NCBI GenBank assembly: GCA_009774395.1
Contig: VSNQ01000198.1
Span: 1-5,630 of the forward strand
Source: Lachnospiraceae bacterium
GTDB lineage: Bacteria > Bacillota > Clostridia > Lachnospirales > Lachnospiraceae
Reading direction: 5' to 3'
Length of the DNA stretch: 5,630 nucleotides
The notes below the pieces were generated by a model, which worked only from the letters and a program-made list of their open reading frames with translations, was not told the DNA's origin and made no database searches. Position numbers and translations under genes: made by a program. Each line of letters starts with the position of its first letter. The first letter of the stretch is position 1. This document shows, in pieces, positions 1-5,616 of this stretch.

Positions 1-972
1 ATCGTGAACAACTATTCATCCGGAGATGATATTACATTCCTGCAGACCGATATTTATAAAGTTACTTCTACTGCCGGACAGCTTCCCATGGAATATAGTG
101 TCGGGACTTCCAAGGGAGATGCTGACAACGAAAAAATCCTTCGGAATGCAGGTTTTGAATGTATCTCCTATTCTGACTATACCGCCATTCTGAAAGCACA
201 AGGGCGGCAAAAGGCTTTGGAGCAATTTACAGCACTAAACAACAATGAATGTATTTTTGTAAGATACCAGCCGGCTTCGGGCAAGGACGAAACAGGCAGC
301 ATTTATCCACTGCTCATAAACAATACAGAAATACCTGTCACTGTGACTATGACCACATTAGATAATCCTATTTCATTTGCGAACAGCGTTGGTACTTTAA
401 TTGTAAGTGACAGTTTATACAAAATGATATCAGAACATGCTGCTCCCGAAACAAAAGTTTTAAGTATAAATGGAAGTTCCATAACAGGTAACGAGGAACT
501 ATTTCAGGCTTTGTCTGCATATTTGGATAAAAGCCCTTACCTGCAGGGCAATTCCCACAGAATACACGAAGTGGTTTCCCTGAGCAGCTCTACTTTCCTG
601 TTGATAGGCTTTCTTGTGGTATTATTCTTTATCGCAACAGGAAGCATCCTGTATTTTAATAACATTTCGGCGATAGCCGATTCAAAATCTGATTACGATA
701 TCCTTACAAAAATGGGATATACGAACAGGGCGATTAAAAAAATTATCAGGAAACAGGCAATCACATTTTTCAGCATTCCGTTCCTGTTCGGACTGGCAGA
801 CTGTATCTTTGCCACATTCGTATATAAAACAGCGCTTATGCAGAACCTTCTGGCAAACAGCATTGTTTTATACGCTCCTACAATATTGGCTATTGCGCTC
901 ACACTGATGATTTATCTGATTTATTATTGTATGACTGTCCATACCTGCTGTAAAATGGTTTTGGAAAAATAA
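1..972 (+). CDS. ABC transporter permease, BceB/FtsX-like, C-terminal part
   Basis: The frame is open from the first base, so the gene begins upstream; the GTG at 4 is probably an internal valine. About 323 residues are visible. The first ~190 form a soluble, mostly extracellular-looking domain. Three hydrophobic helices follow at about residues 195-217, 252-274 and 287-309 (counted from the codon at 4). Between the first two lies a cytoplasmic loop reading ILYFNNISAIADSKSDYDIL followed by KMGYTNRAIKKIIRKQ, very like the YFK..DKERY.IL.KIG..EKEIKK.I.KQ segment of BceB-type permeases. This matches the large external domain plus last three helices of the ten-helix BceB layout. Such permeases work with an ATPase to remove or detoxify peptide antibiotics such as bacitracin; the real substrate here is unknown. 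The ATPase gene should lie upstream. No clear terminator follows the stop. Family call is firm, substrate is not. Confidence 0.85.
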   Translation: MVNNYSSGDDITFLQTDIYKVTSTAGQLPMEYSVGTSKGDADNEKILRNAGFECISYSDYTAILKAQGRQKALEQFTALNNNECIFVRYQPASGKDETGSIYPLLINNTEIPVTVTMTTLDNPISFANSVGTLIVSDSLYKMISEHAAPETKVLSINGSSITGNEELFQALSAYLDKSPYLQGNSHRIHEVVSLSSSTFLLIGFLVVLFFIATGSILYFNNISAIADSKSDYDILTKMGYTNRAIKKIIRKQAITFFSIPFLFGLADCIFATFVYKTALMQNLLANSIVLYAPTILAIALTLMIYLIYYCMTVHTCCKMVLEK

Positions 973-1011
973 AGATTATGCAAGGCTATCGGAATCATGT
1001 GAAAATTTTAG

Positions 1012-1039
1012 TTGTATGCACACAGATAAATGATATAAT
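1012..1039 (+). promoter_or_regulatory. Promoter of the two-component operon
   Basis: A perfect TATAAT at 1034-1039 is preceded by TG at 1031-1032, giving an extended -10 (TGATATAAT). A weak -35 (TTGTAT, 1012-1017) lies 16 bases upstream. Transcription would begin near 1045-1047, so the kinase and regulator can be transcribed independently of the permease. The predicted start of the RNA falls on the ATG at 1046, which argues against that ATG as the translation start. Confidence 0.7.
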
Positions 1040-1051
1040 TTAGGCATGGAT

Positions 1052-1066
1052 AAGGGGGGCAAAAAT
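1052..1066 (+). promoter_or_regulatory. Ribosome site fixing the kinase start at 1067
   Basis: AAGGGGGG at 1052-1059 sits 7 bases before the ATG at 1067. The in-frame ATG at 1046 lies upstream of this site and at the predicted RNA 5' end, so it has no leader or ribosome site of its own. This decides the start in favour of 1067. Confidence 0.75.
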
Positions 1067-2632
1067 ATGAAGCGCATTAATCCTAAGCTTTTGCTTTTTA
1101 TAAACTCCACCCTGCTTATAATATATATGGGGTTGGAAATCAAGATTCAGATGCCATGCAGCATCAGCAAAATCGTATCATTATTCCTGTCATCATTGAT
1201 GCTGATAGACGCTGCTTATGTAAGCTCCTGCAACATCAGGGATAATAAAGCGATCTCTTTGTTTTGCGGTCTGCTGGCATTAGACAGTTGGTATATACTC
1301 CTTTCCGTTTCGGACAACGCTATAGCAGATATTGCTTTTTATGCCTTAAGTCCGGTTATATGGTACATTTTTATCAATTTCATACTCATGTTTTTATTTC
1401 AGGGAAGCGGTTATAAATTCAAAAAAGTAATAAGCTTCTGCCTGACTGGAACTTGTATCTGCTCACTTATCGGCATTTTTATATCAGACAATGTGTTTGC
1501 ATTGTTATATGGCATCCAGTTTTTGGTAAGCTGGCTTTGCTTTGTTTTTGTTGTTGCTTACCATAGAAAAAGAACTGCGTTTGTCCTTAAAGCAGAATGG
1601 AAATCCATTCTATTCTCCCTTGTGGCCAGCATCATTTTATTCATTGCATACTGCCTTACCACAACGGGAATAAAAGGAAATCTTTCAAACTTTGGCGTAT
1701 ATATCCCTGTCCTGCTGTTCTCCATAAGCATTCATGGTATTATACTGAAAGAGCATCACAGCTTTCCATTGTCAGCCATATTTAGCAGATTCCAGTTAAT
1801 GTTGATTCTGTTTTTTGGCATTACCATTTGTGGTCTGATTACAATGACTCTGGGGATCGGCTGGTTATCTTTCCTTCTTATGTTGGACGCTATGTTTGTA
1901 TTTATCTATGTCTGCAATATCATACTGGATTTTAATTTAAGGCAGGGAGGAGGCAACATGGTTATGGAAAGCAAATACAATGCTGCATTAGCACAGTTGC
2001 AGCAGGAAGAGCAGATAAATCTTGAATTTTCAAACTTTCTACATGACAATATCCTTCAAGACCTGCTTTCCATAAAAAATATGATGCCTAAATCAACAAG
2101 ACCTGATATACAGAAAATAATCACAGAAACTCTCGATAGTATGAATATCTATATCCGTGAGCAAATGCAGAATTACCATCCTGTATTACTATCGAAACTT
2201 ACTATAAAAGAAAATTATCAAAACCTGCTTGCCTATATTGCACAGTCGTTTCCTGAACGCCGTGTCAACATTGTTTTTGACTGTTCAGACGCTTTATTTT
2301 TAGTCCCGCCATATGATATTTTCATATATCGGCTTTTGAAAGAACTCGTCACGAATGTTTACAAACACTCTACGGGAGATAAAGCATGGATAACGCTTAC
2401 ACAGGATCATGGAATAATCGTATTATGCGTAAAGGATAATGGAAATGCTGATATTGACAGCCTCACCTGTGCAGACGCATCAAAACACAGAGGTCTTGCA
2501 TTAAGCACTGACCGTGTGCATAGCATGGACGGCACTATAAGTATAACCCCAAATTCCCCACATGGAATCTGCGTCTGTATCAACCTGCCTATGAAAGGAG
2601 ATGCTTCTTATCAATATTTTATTAGTCGATGA
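1067..2632 (+). CDS. Polytopic sensor histidine kinase (ComP/DegS-like, HDxxxQ type)
   Basis: 521 residues. The first ~290 hold about ten hydrophobic segments (roughly 7-26, 36-54, 62-81, 90-111, 121-140, 143-165, 181-201, 211-228, 244-263, 265-287) with short loops, so sensing is probably within or at the membrane. A short helical linker leads to the phosphorylation site FLHDNILQDL, with His326 in the HDxxxQ pattern typical of kinases that partner NarL/LuxR regulators. The ATP-binding domain follows: N box KELVTNVYKHS (Asn430), G1 box VKDNG (Asp457), then HRGLALSTDRV (Gly476) as the glycine-rich lid. All key residues are present, so the protein should be active: it phosphorylates itself on His326 and passes phosphate to the regulator encoded just downstream, whose gene overlaps this one by 32 bases. 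The membrane part resembles ComP in layout, but I cannot name the signal. It could respond to a peptide or to envelope stress, given the transporter next to it. Confidence 0.9.
   Translation: MKRINPKLLLFINSTLLIIYMGLEIKIQMPCSISKIVSLFLSSLMLIDAAYVSSCNIRDNKAISLFCGLLALDSWYILLSVSDNAIADIAFYALSPVIWYIFINFILMFLFQGSGYKFKKVISFCLTGTCICSLIGIFISDNVFALLYGIQFLVSWLCFVFVVAYHRKRTAFVLKAEWKSILFSLVASIILFIAYCLTTTGIKGNLSNFGVYIPVLLFSISIHGIILKEHHSFPLSAIFSRFQLMLILFFGITICGLITMTLGIGWLSFLLMLDAMFVFIYVCNIILDFNLRQGGGNMVMESKYNAALAQLQQEEQINLEFSNFLHDNILQDLLSIKNMMPKSTRPDIQKIITETLDSMNIYIREQMQNYHPVLLSKLTIKENYQNLLAYIAQSFPERRVNIVFDCSDALFLVPPYDIFIYRLLKELVTNVYKHSTGDKAWITLTQDHGIIVLCVKDNGNADIDSLTCADASKHRGLALSTDRVHSMDGTISITPNSPHGICVCINLPMKGDASYQYFISR
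1948..1966 (+). promoter_or_regulatory. Possible internal ribosome site within the kinase gene
   Basis: AGGAGG (1948-1953, within a longer purine run from 1944) lies 4 bases before an in-frame ATG at 1958 and 10 bases before another at 1964. These are Met298 and Met300, just after the last membrane helix and before the catalytic part. Translation from here would give a soluble kinase core of 222-224 residues. The bases also encode three glycines, so the match could be chance. Confidence 0.35.
2594..2600 (+). promoter_or_regulatory. Ribosome site abutting the response-regulator start
   Basis: AAAGGAG runs directly into the ATG at 2601 with no spacer. A stop (TGA, 2592-2594) lies just upstream in the same frame, so 2601 is the only standard start that keeps the first strand of the receiver domain. 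The usual gap is 5-9 bases. Coupling to translation of the overlapping kinase gene may compensate. Confidence 0.5.
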
Positions 2633-3215
2633 CCACGTTCTGTTTTCCAAAAGTCTGGAAATTGCATTATCAGACTACCCGGAAATAGAAACCTTTAAAA
2701 GTATCCATGATATATCCCTGTTGGATAAATTTATTGAAGAAGATGCCCCGGACATCCTGCTTATGGATATCAACTTAAAAAATATAACATCAGAAGATGG
2801 TCTGGAATTGGCAAAGCAGATATTACACGGTCATCCGGAGCAGAAAATTGTTATCCTCTCCGGATACGATCTTCCGGTATACCGCAACGAAGCCAAAAAA
2901 ATCGGGGCAAAAGGATTTATCAACAAAAATACAGAACCGGAAATGCTGATCGCTTTTCTTACACAAATCATGCAGGGAAACTATATCTTCAACGGCTCAA
3001 TTCCGTTTTTAGAAGAATTAACGGACTGTGAAAAACAGATTTTGCAGTTTATAGCTAACGGAAGAAAGCGGAAAGAGATTGCAGGCACACTTTATATCAG
3101 CGAGCGTACCCTCTCCAATCATTTACAGCATATATTTGAAAAACTTGATGTTTCCTCTTCTGTCGAAGCTGTAACCAAGGCGATTCAATTAGGATACCTC
3201 CCGCCGATTTGTTAA
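2601..3215 (+). CDS. NarL/LuxR-family response regulator
   Basis: 204 residues, a normal length for the family. The receiver domain (about 1-125) has the acidic pair Asp10-Asp11 in ILLVDDH, the phosphate-accepting Asp56 in DILLMDINL, Ser87 in VILSGYD and Lys109 in GFINKN, so every residue needed for phosphorylation and switching is present. A linker leads to a LuxR-type helix-turn-helix (about 138-200) with the family pattern LTDCEKQILQFIANGRKRKE, a recognition helix around SERTLSNHLQHIFEKL and a C-terminal dimerisation helix. It should accept phosphate from the kinase encoded immediately upstream, dimerise and bind DNA. The 32-base gene overlap implies co-transcription and translational coupling. 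Targets are not visible; the adjacent transporter gene and its own promoter near 1012-1039 are candidates. The last residues, GYLPPIC, end just before the stop. No T-tailed terminator follows. Confidence 0.92.
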   Translation: MLLINILLVDDHVLFSKSLEIALSDYPEIETFKSIHDISLLDKFIEEDAPDILLMDINLKNITSEDGLELAKQILHGHPEQKIVILSGYDLPVYRNEAKKIGAKGFINKNTEPEMLIAFLTQIMQGNYIFNGSIPFLEELTDCEKQILQFIANGRKRKEIAGTLYISERTLSNHLQHIFEKLDVSSSVEAVTKAIQLGYLPPIC

Positions 3216-3253
3216 TTTCTCGTCAAATAAACAAATCATCAAAAGCTGTATCA

Positions 3254-3391
3254 TGGAAATGTGTATAACTGGCTATGGAACTATGGAAAATCCAATTTAC
3301 AGCCTGTGGAAAAGCAAAAACAGCTTTCCCACTTCCTGCAAACAGGGTTTCCCACAGTTCCATGAAGGCAGCCAGTTATAAGACATTTCCA
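3254..3391. repeat. Long imperfect palindrome with DnaA-box-like sites
   Basis: Left arm 3254-3315 and right arm 3323-3391 are complementary around a 7-base loop (3316-3322). The outer 21-22 bases match except for one base against two; the next block (3275-3293 against 3345-3363) matches at 16 of 19; the right arm has a 6-base insertion at 3364-3369. The innermost ten bases (3306-3315 against 3323-3332) match except for one. The motif TGGAAA recurs on the left and its complement on the right. Two sites fit the E. coli DnaA consensus TTWTNCACA on the minus strand: TTATACACA (3260-3268) and TTTTCCACA (3305-3313). Near matches lie at 3348-3356 and 3385-3393. It could be a dispersed intergenic repeat, an origin-related site, or a bidirectional transcription stop. 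Confidence 0.7.
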
Positions 3392-3449
3392 CAATGCCTG
3401 CGCCTACGGAATCTATCTCTTTATCCATTTCTTTTATAAAAACATTCTT

Positions 3450-3701
3450 TTACAGATCTACTCCTGCTCTCTCTGCGAAATCAGCTTTTCGTCCGATAAG
3501 TATCGACTGTTTTTCTTCCGTCAGGCTTTCAAATGCACCCTTGTACCCCTTTTCCAATAAAGGAGTACCTTTCGCCATAAGATACAGCTTCATATCAAGC
3601 CATTCCTGCCACAATCCCTCAAACAATGCCCTGCTGTCCGTATAAGTTTCATCTTCCTCAAAACCATGCGGCGGCATATAGTATTGGAAATCTGAGCGAC
3701 A
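3450..3701 (-). pseudogene. Fragment of an unrecognised hypothetical protein (C-terminal end)
   Basis: An open minus-strand frame of which about 80 residues look protein-like: CRSDFQYYMPPHGFEED, then a helical, charged stretch containing LFEGLWQEWLDMKLYLMAKG and ending FAERAGVDL before TAA (3450-3452). The frame is offset from the hydrolase fragment upstream on the same strand. The first methionine (ATG, 3677-3675) has no ribosome site. I therefore read this as the tail of a once longer gene, joined to the hydrolase fragment by deletion or recombination near 3690-3700. Alternatively, 3450-3677 is a 75-residue gene translated poorly or not at all. I do not recognise the family. The composition is that of a real cytoplasmic protein, not of a shadow frame. 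The palindrome begins some 60 bases beyond its stop. Confidence 0.4.
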
Positions 3702-3975
3702 GACAATCCTTCTCTGCTTCGTGTACTGCACTATCTTCAAAATATTTATGCCCACCGATATAATTCCAATGAGCATGGGTGATAACTGTCATAATTGGCA
3801 GTGTTGTCAAACTATCCACAGCACTTCTTATATTGGAAACTCCTAAACCAGTATCAATTAAAACAGCCTTTTCTGTTCCACATATTAAATAACAATAAGT
3901 TTCTTCCCAATGCTTATACTCGCTGATAACAAAAGTATTATCATTAATTACTTCAACCGCAAACCAATCTTCCAT
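3658..3975 (-). pseudogene. Truncated metallo-beta-lactamase-fold hydrolase
   Basis: Read from the ATG at 3975, which has AAGGAG (3991-3986) 10 bases ahead. The first ~90 residues are typical of MBL-fold hydrolases: opening strands with CYLICGTEKAVLIDTGLG, then VITHAHWNYIGGHKYF and AVHEAEKD. The zinc motif should be HxHxDH. Here His67 and His69 remain, but Asp is Asn71 and the following His is Tyr72. Homology stops near residue 92; 13 unrelated residues (ending AAAWF) lead to a stop. Family members have roughly 200-300 residues, so the later metal ligands are missing. With both the motif and two thirds of the fold lost, no hydrolase activity is expected. A good promoter and ribosome site remain, so a short peptide may still be made. 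The GTG 6 bases upstream is a possible alternative start. Confidence 0.75.
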
Positions 3976-4038
3976 AACCACACATCTCCTTACACTTCGG
4001 CAGAATATCGTTCCTGCTAAAGTAATAACATCCACTGA

Positions 4039-4047
4039 ATTATACCA
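4039..4047 (-). promoter_or_regulatory. Promoter of the hydrolase fragment
   Basis: On the minus strand TGGTATAAT (4047 to 4039) is a perfect extended -10. No convincing -35 is found at 16-18 bases, so the extended element would carry recognition. The leader would be about 57 bases to the ATG at 3975. Confidence 0.55.
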
Positions 4048-4139
4048 TAAAATTTTTCTGTTTTTCACTCAATGGCACGAAACGACTATTTTCGGGAATG
4101 AAAGGCACAGATTTACTATAGAGCCCTTCCGCATTTTAT

Positions 4140-4150
4140 GGAATTATTCC
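4140..4150. promoter_or_regulatory. Small palindrome over the -35 region, possible operator
   Basis: GGAATTATTCC is a perfect 5-1-5 palindrome lying over the -35 position of the promoter whose -10 is at 4162-4167. A repressor bound here would block that promoter. The site is short and AT-rich, so chance is a serious alternative. Confidence 0.25.
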
Positions 4151-4158
4151 GGCATACA

Positions 4159-4190
4159 TGGTATAATTGCCATATTAGATTTTATGGAGG
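4159..4190 (+). promoter_or_regulatory. Extended -10 promoter and ribosome site of the unknown gene
   Basis: TGGTATAAT (4159-4167) is a perfect extended -10; the -35 region is weak. Transcription should begin near 4174. TGGAGG (4185-4190) stands 8 bases before the ATG at 4199, an ideal spacing, and fixes that start. The leader is only about 25 bases. Confidence 0.7.
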
Positions 4191-4198
4191 TGTGACGG

Positions 4199-5203
4199 AT
4201 GAATTTTTCATTATTAGAAGGTTTCCACTCAAAATGGCAGGATATCCTTGTGATTGGGAAAACCACAGAACGGAATGGCAAGAAATACCATATTGTCGGC
4301 ATGACCTTATCCGATGAAGCAAAACTGTACATTATAGAACCATACATAGAGCCTGAAGGCCGAAACAGGAAAGGCATCCGCAATCACAGGAGGATGCTGA
4401 AAGAGCATGAAAGCCACGGATACAGCTATCTGCATTGCAGCAATCTCTGTCTTGGCGAGATGCATCTCAAGATACAGGGTGGCATGGGCAGCCCTATGGA
4501 TTCTGATAATCATAGAATAATCCAGTTGTTTTTTGATATGATGGGTGCAGGCTGGACGGTTCCTGAATGGCTGAAAGATATAGATTGGGAGAATCTCATG
4601 CTGTTGACGCTGAACATAGCGGAGGCTGCGAATCTGCCCCGCCTTACACCTCAAATGCCCATGACGATAACGCACAGGCCAAATCCCATCCAACACATAA
4701 TAGAAAAGACGGTTACCCTGAATGTCGGGAAATCCCGTTCTTTCTGTTTCATGGATAGTCATGGAGATGAGGTGTTTTGTCATATAAATTCTGTTGCCTT
4801 GATAGACGTATGGAAAAATACAGAAGAAGAACTGAACGATCCCAAACTGGCAGATAGGTTTTCCCCAGAACAGTTGAAAGAGGCGGCAAAACATAGTTAT
4901 GATACATTGGAGCAGTGCTGTCCGAAGGGGATGTGCTATATAGGCATAGAATATGAATGCAGTAAAAATTATGACCTTACCTTCTACTCCAAACAATATT
5001 TGAAATCCCGCCCGGAAACACATCAGGGAAGTTCCCATTTTCTCATGATGCGCTTAAAACCCGATCAGAAAACAGGAACGCACGGACTTCCGCTGAAAGG
5101 CTGTGTGATACAGACACCCGTTTCCCCGGATACCATCAAAATTCCTGCCGAATTGTTTTTATACCACGAAAGAGTGGATGAGTGGACTGAAACTATTTTG
5201 TAA
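4199..5203 (+). CDS. Conserved-looking hypothetical protein, 334 residues
   Basis: Complete gene with strong promoter elements and ribosome site; I do not recognise the family. The protein looks soluble: no signal peptide and no membrane helix. Residues 1-55 read like a beta-rich domain (ILVIGKTTERNGKKYHIVGM, then LYIIEPYIEP). A basic, histidine-rich stretch follows (RNRKGIRNHRRMLKEHESHG, 55-74) and then HCSNLC (79-84). Around 110-160 there is a helical, tryptophan-containing region and a proline-rich linker. The rest (about 165-334) seems a second domain, with FCFMDSHGDEVFCHINSVAL, a helical segment (RFSPEQLKEAAKHSYDTLEQ) and a cysteine cluster at 240, 241, 246 and 254. Cysteines 80 and 84 with those of the second domain could bind metal, but no standard zinc-finger spacing is present. 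It stands alone: the hydrolase fragment diverges upstream, and the structured gene-free region lies downstream. A role in mobile-element or accessory functions is possible from context only. Confidence 0.8.
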   Translation: MNFSLLEGFHSKWQDILVIGKTTERNGKKYHIVGMTLSDEAKLYIIEPYIEPEGRNRKGIRNHRRMLKEHESHGYSYLHCSNLCLGEMHLKIQGGMGSPMDSDNHRIIQLFFDMMGAGWTVPEWLKDIDWENLMLLTLNIAEAANLPRLTPQMPMTITHRPNPIQHIIEKTVTLNVGKSRSFCFMDSHGDEVFCHINSVALIDVWKNTEEELNDPKLADRFSPEQLKEAAKHSYDTLEQCCPKGMCYIGIEYECSKNYDLTFYSKQYLKSRPETHQGSSHFLMMRLKPDQKTGTHGLPLKGCVIQTPVSPDTIKIPAELFLYHERVDEWTETIL

Positions 5204-5280
5204 AAATGAATTTCTAAAACAGCCCTTTTTCACATTGTTATTTATTCATTCAATTTTTACCGTTTTCCTCATATACAAAT
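5204..5280. other. AT-rich stretch beside the iterons
   Basis: Bases 5201-5280 have 19 G or C out of 80, about 76% A+T, with no reading frame of note and no hairpin-plus-T-run terminator after the stop at 5201-5203. Its position next to the iteron array is that of a DNA-unwinding element in iteron origins, but it may simply be spacer. The first minus-strand iteron overlaps its right end. Confidence 0.35.
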
Positions 5281-5328
5281 ACGAAAACTCTGCATACGAT
5301 TACGGAAACCCTTATATTATCACGAAAA
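5268..5328 (-). repeat. Three degenerate iterons, minus orientation
   Basis: Reading the minus strand, three consecutive units of 20-21 bases begin at 5328 (TTTTCGTGATAATATAAGGG), 5308 (TTTCCGTAATCGTATGC...) and 5287 (TTTTCGTATTTGTATATGAG). Each has a T-run, a CGT core and a TAT about 12 bases in. They share this pattern with the plus-strand units that follow, so the two arrays face each other. Confidence 0.65.
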
Positions 5329-5383
5329 CTCCCAGCGGGTTTTTGTGATAATACAGACAGTTACCGTGTTTGTATAAGGGTTT
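5306..5383. repeat. Central dyad where the iteron arrays meet
   Basis: TATTATCACGAAAA (5315-5328) pairs with TTTTTGTGATAATA (5340-5353), one G-T pair apart from perfect, and CCC/GGG (5331-5333, 5337-5339) closes around the loop AGC. Further out, AAACCCTTATA (5306-5316) is the perfect complement of TATAAGGGTTT (5373-5383). The inner stem could fold in RNA or extrude as a cruciform. GGG followed by five T gives a weak terminator-like look on the plus strand. Confidence 0.65.
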
Positions 5384-5481
5384 TGCCTGCGAGTATCGAC
5401 TTTTGCGTGATAGTATGGAGTTTTGCCTTTTAGTATCCGAATTTCTGTGATAATAAGCGACTTTTACCTACGAGTATACAC
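5340..5481 (+). repeat. Seven degenerate iterons, plus orientation
   Basis: Units begin at about 5340, 5361, 5381, 5401, 5421, 5442 and 5462, a near-exact 20-base period (two turns of the helix). The clearest is TTTTGCGTGATAGTATGGAG (5401-5420); others vary the middle (GCCTGCGAGTAT, GCCTTTTAGTAT, CTGTGATAATA, ACCTACGAGTAT). Conserved are the T-run and the (G/A)TAT or ATA about 12 bases in. Head-to-tail units at a helical repeat are usual for binding sites of a replication initiator or a cooperative regulator. No gene for such a protein is in the window. Confidence 0.75.
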
Positions 5482-5616
5482 TATCAGGCAAAACAACCTC
5501 AGAACAAAAATTCGCACCCTAACTAATGTAAAAATGTCCTTAAAAGCACACGGAAACCTGAATCCGTGAACATTGCCTCGAATATATGAGGCACGTTGTT
5601 TTGCCTCCGTTGATAG
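5481..5616. repeat. Inverted repeat enclosing nested hairpins
   Basis: AGGCAAAACAAC (5486-5497) is the perfect complement of GTTGTTTTGCCT (5595-5606); CTATC (5481-5485) and GATAG (5612-5616) extend it after a bulge. Inside lie CACGG/CCGTG (5549-5553, 5564-5568) and TGCCTC/GAGGCA (5574-5579, 5588-5593). TGCCTC recurs at 5602-5607, so GAGGCA can pair with either copy. No reading frame of note is seen here. It may be an origin or transfer element, or the leader of a gene beyond the window; the sequence does not decide. Confidence 0.55.

Noticed and set aside
1046..1066. ATG at 1046 as the kinase start
   Set aside because: It coincides with the predicted transcription start and precedes the ribosome site that serves the ATG at 1067.
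3253..3381. A 42-codon plus-strand reading frame within the palindrome, starting MEMCITGYG
   Set aside because: No ribosome site or promoter precedes it. Its sequence is dictated by the palindrome arms, and the mirror frame on the other strand is open in the same manner.
3394..3645. An 83-codon plus-strand frame opposite the hypothetical fragment
   Set aside because: Serine/phenylalanine-rich antisense shadow without a ribosome site; the minus-strand frame has the more natural composition.
4078..4094. CGAAA/TTTCG hairpin between the divergent promoters
   Set aside because: Five pairs with a seven-base loop in AT-rich DNA is within chance expectation, and nothing around it supports a role.
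4307..5038. A 243-codon minus-strand frame opposite the unknown gene
   Set aside because: It lies wholly antisense to a gene with promoter and ribosome site, has no start signals of its own and has a shadow-like composition.
5331..5344. CCC-AGC-GGG followed by five T as a rho-independent terminator for the unknown gene
   Set aside because: The stem is only three pairs, lies about 130 bases past the stop, and the T-run is itself part of the larger dyad stem.
5268..5481. The repeat array as a CRISPR locus
   Set aside because: Units are contiguous and degenerate with no unique spacers, and the orientation inverts part way.
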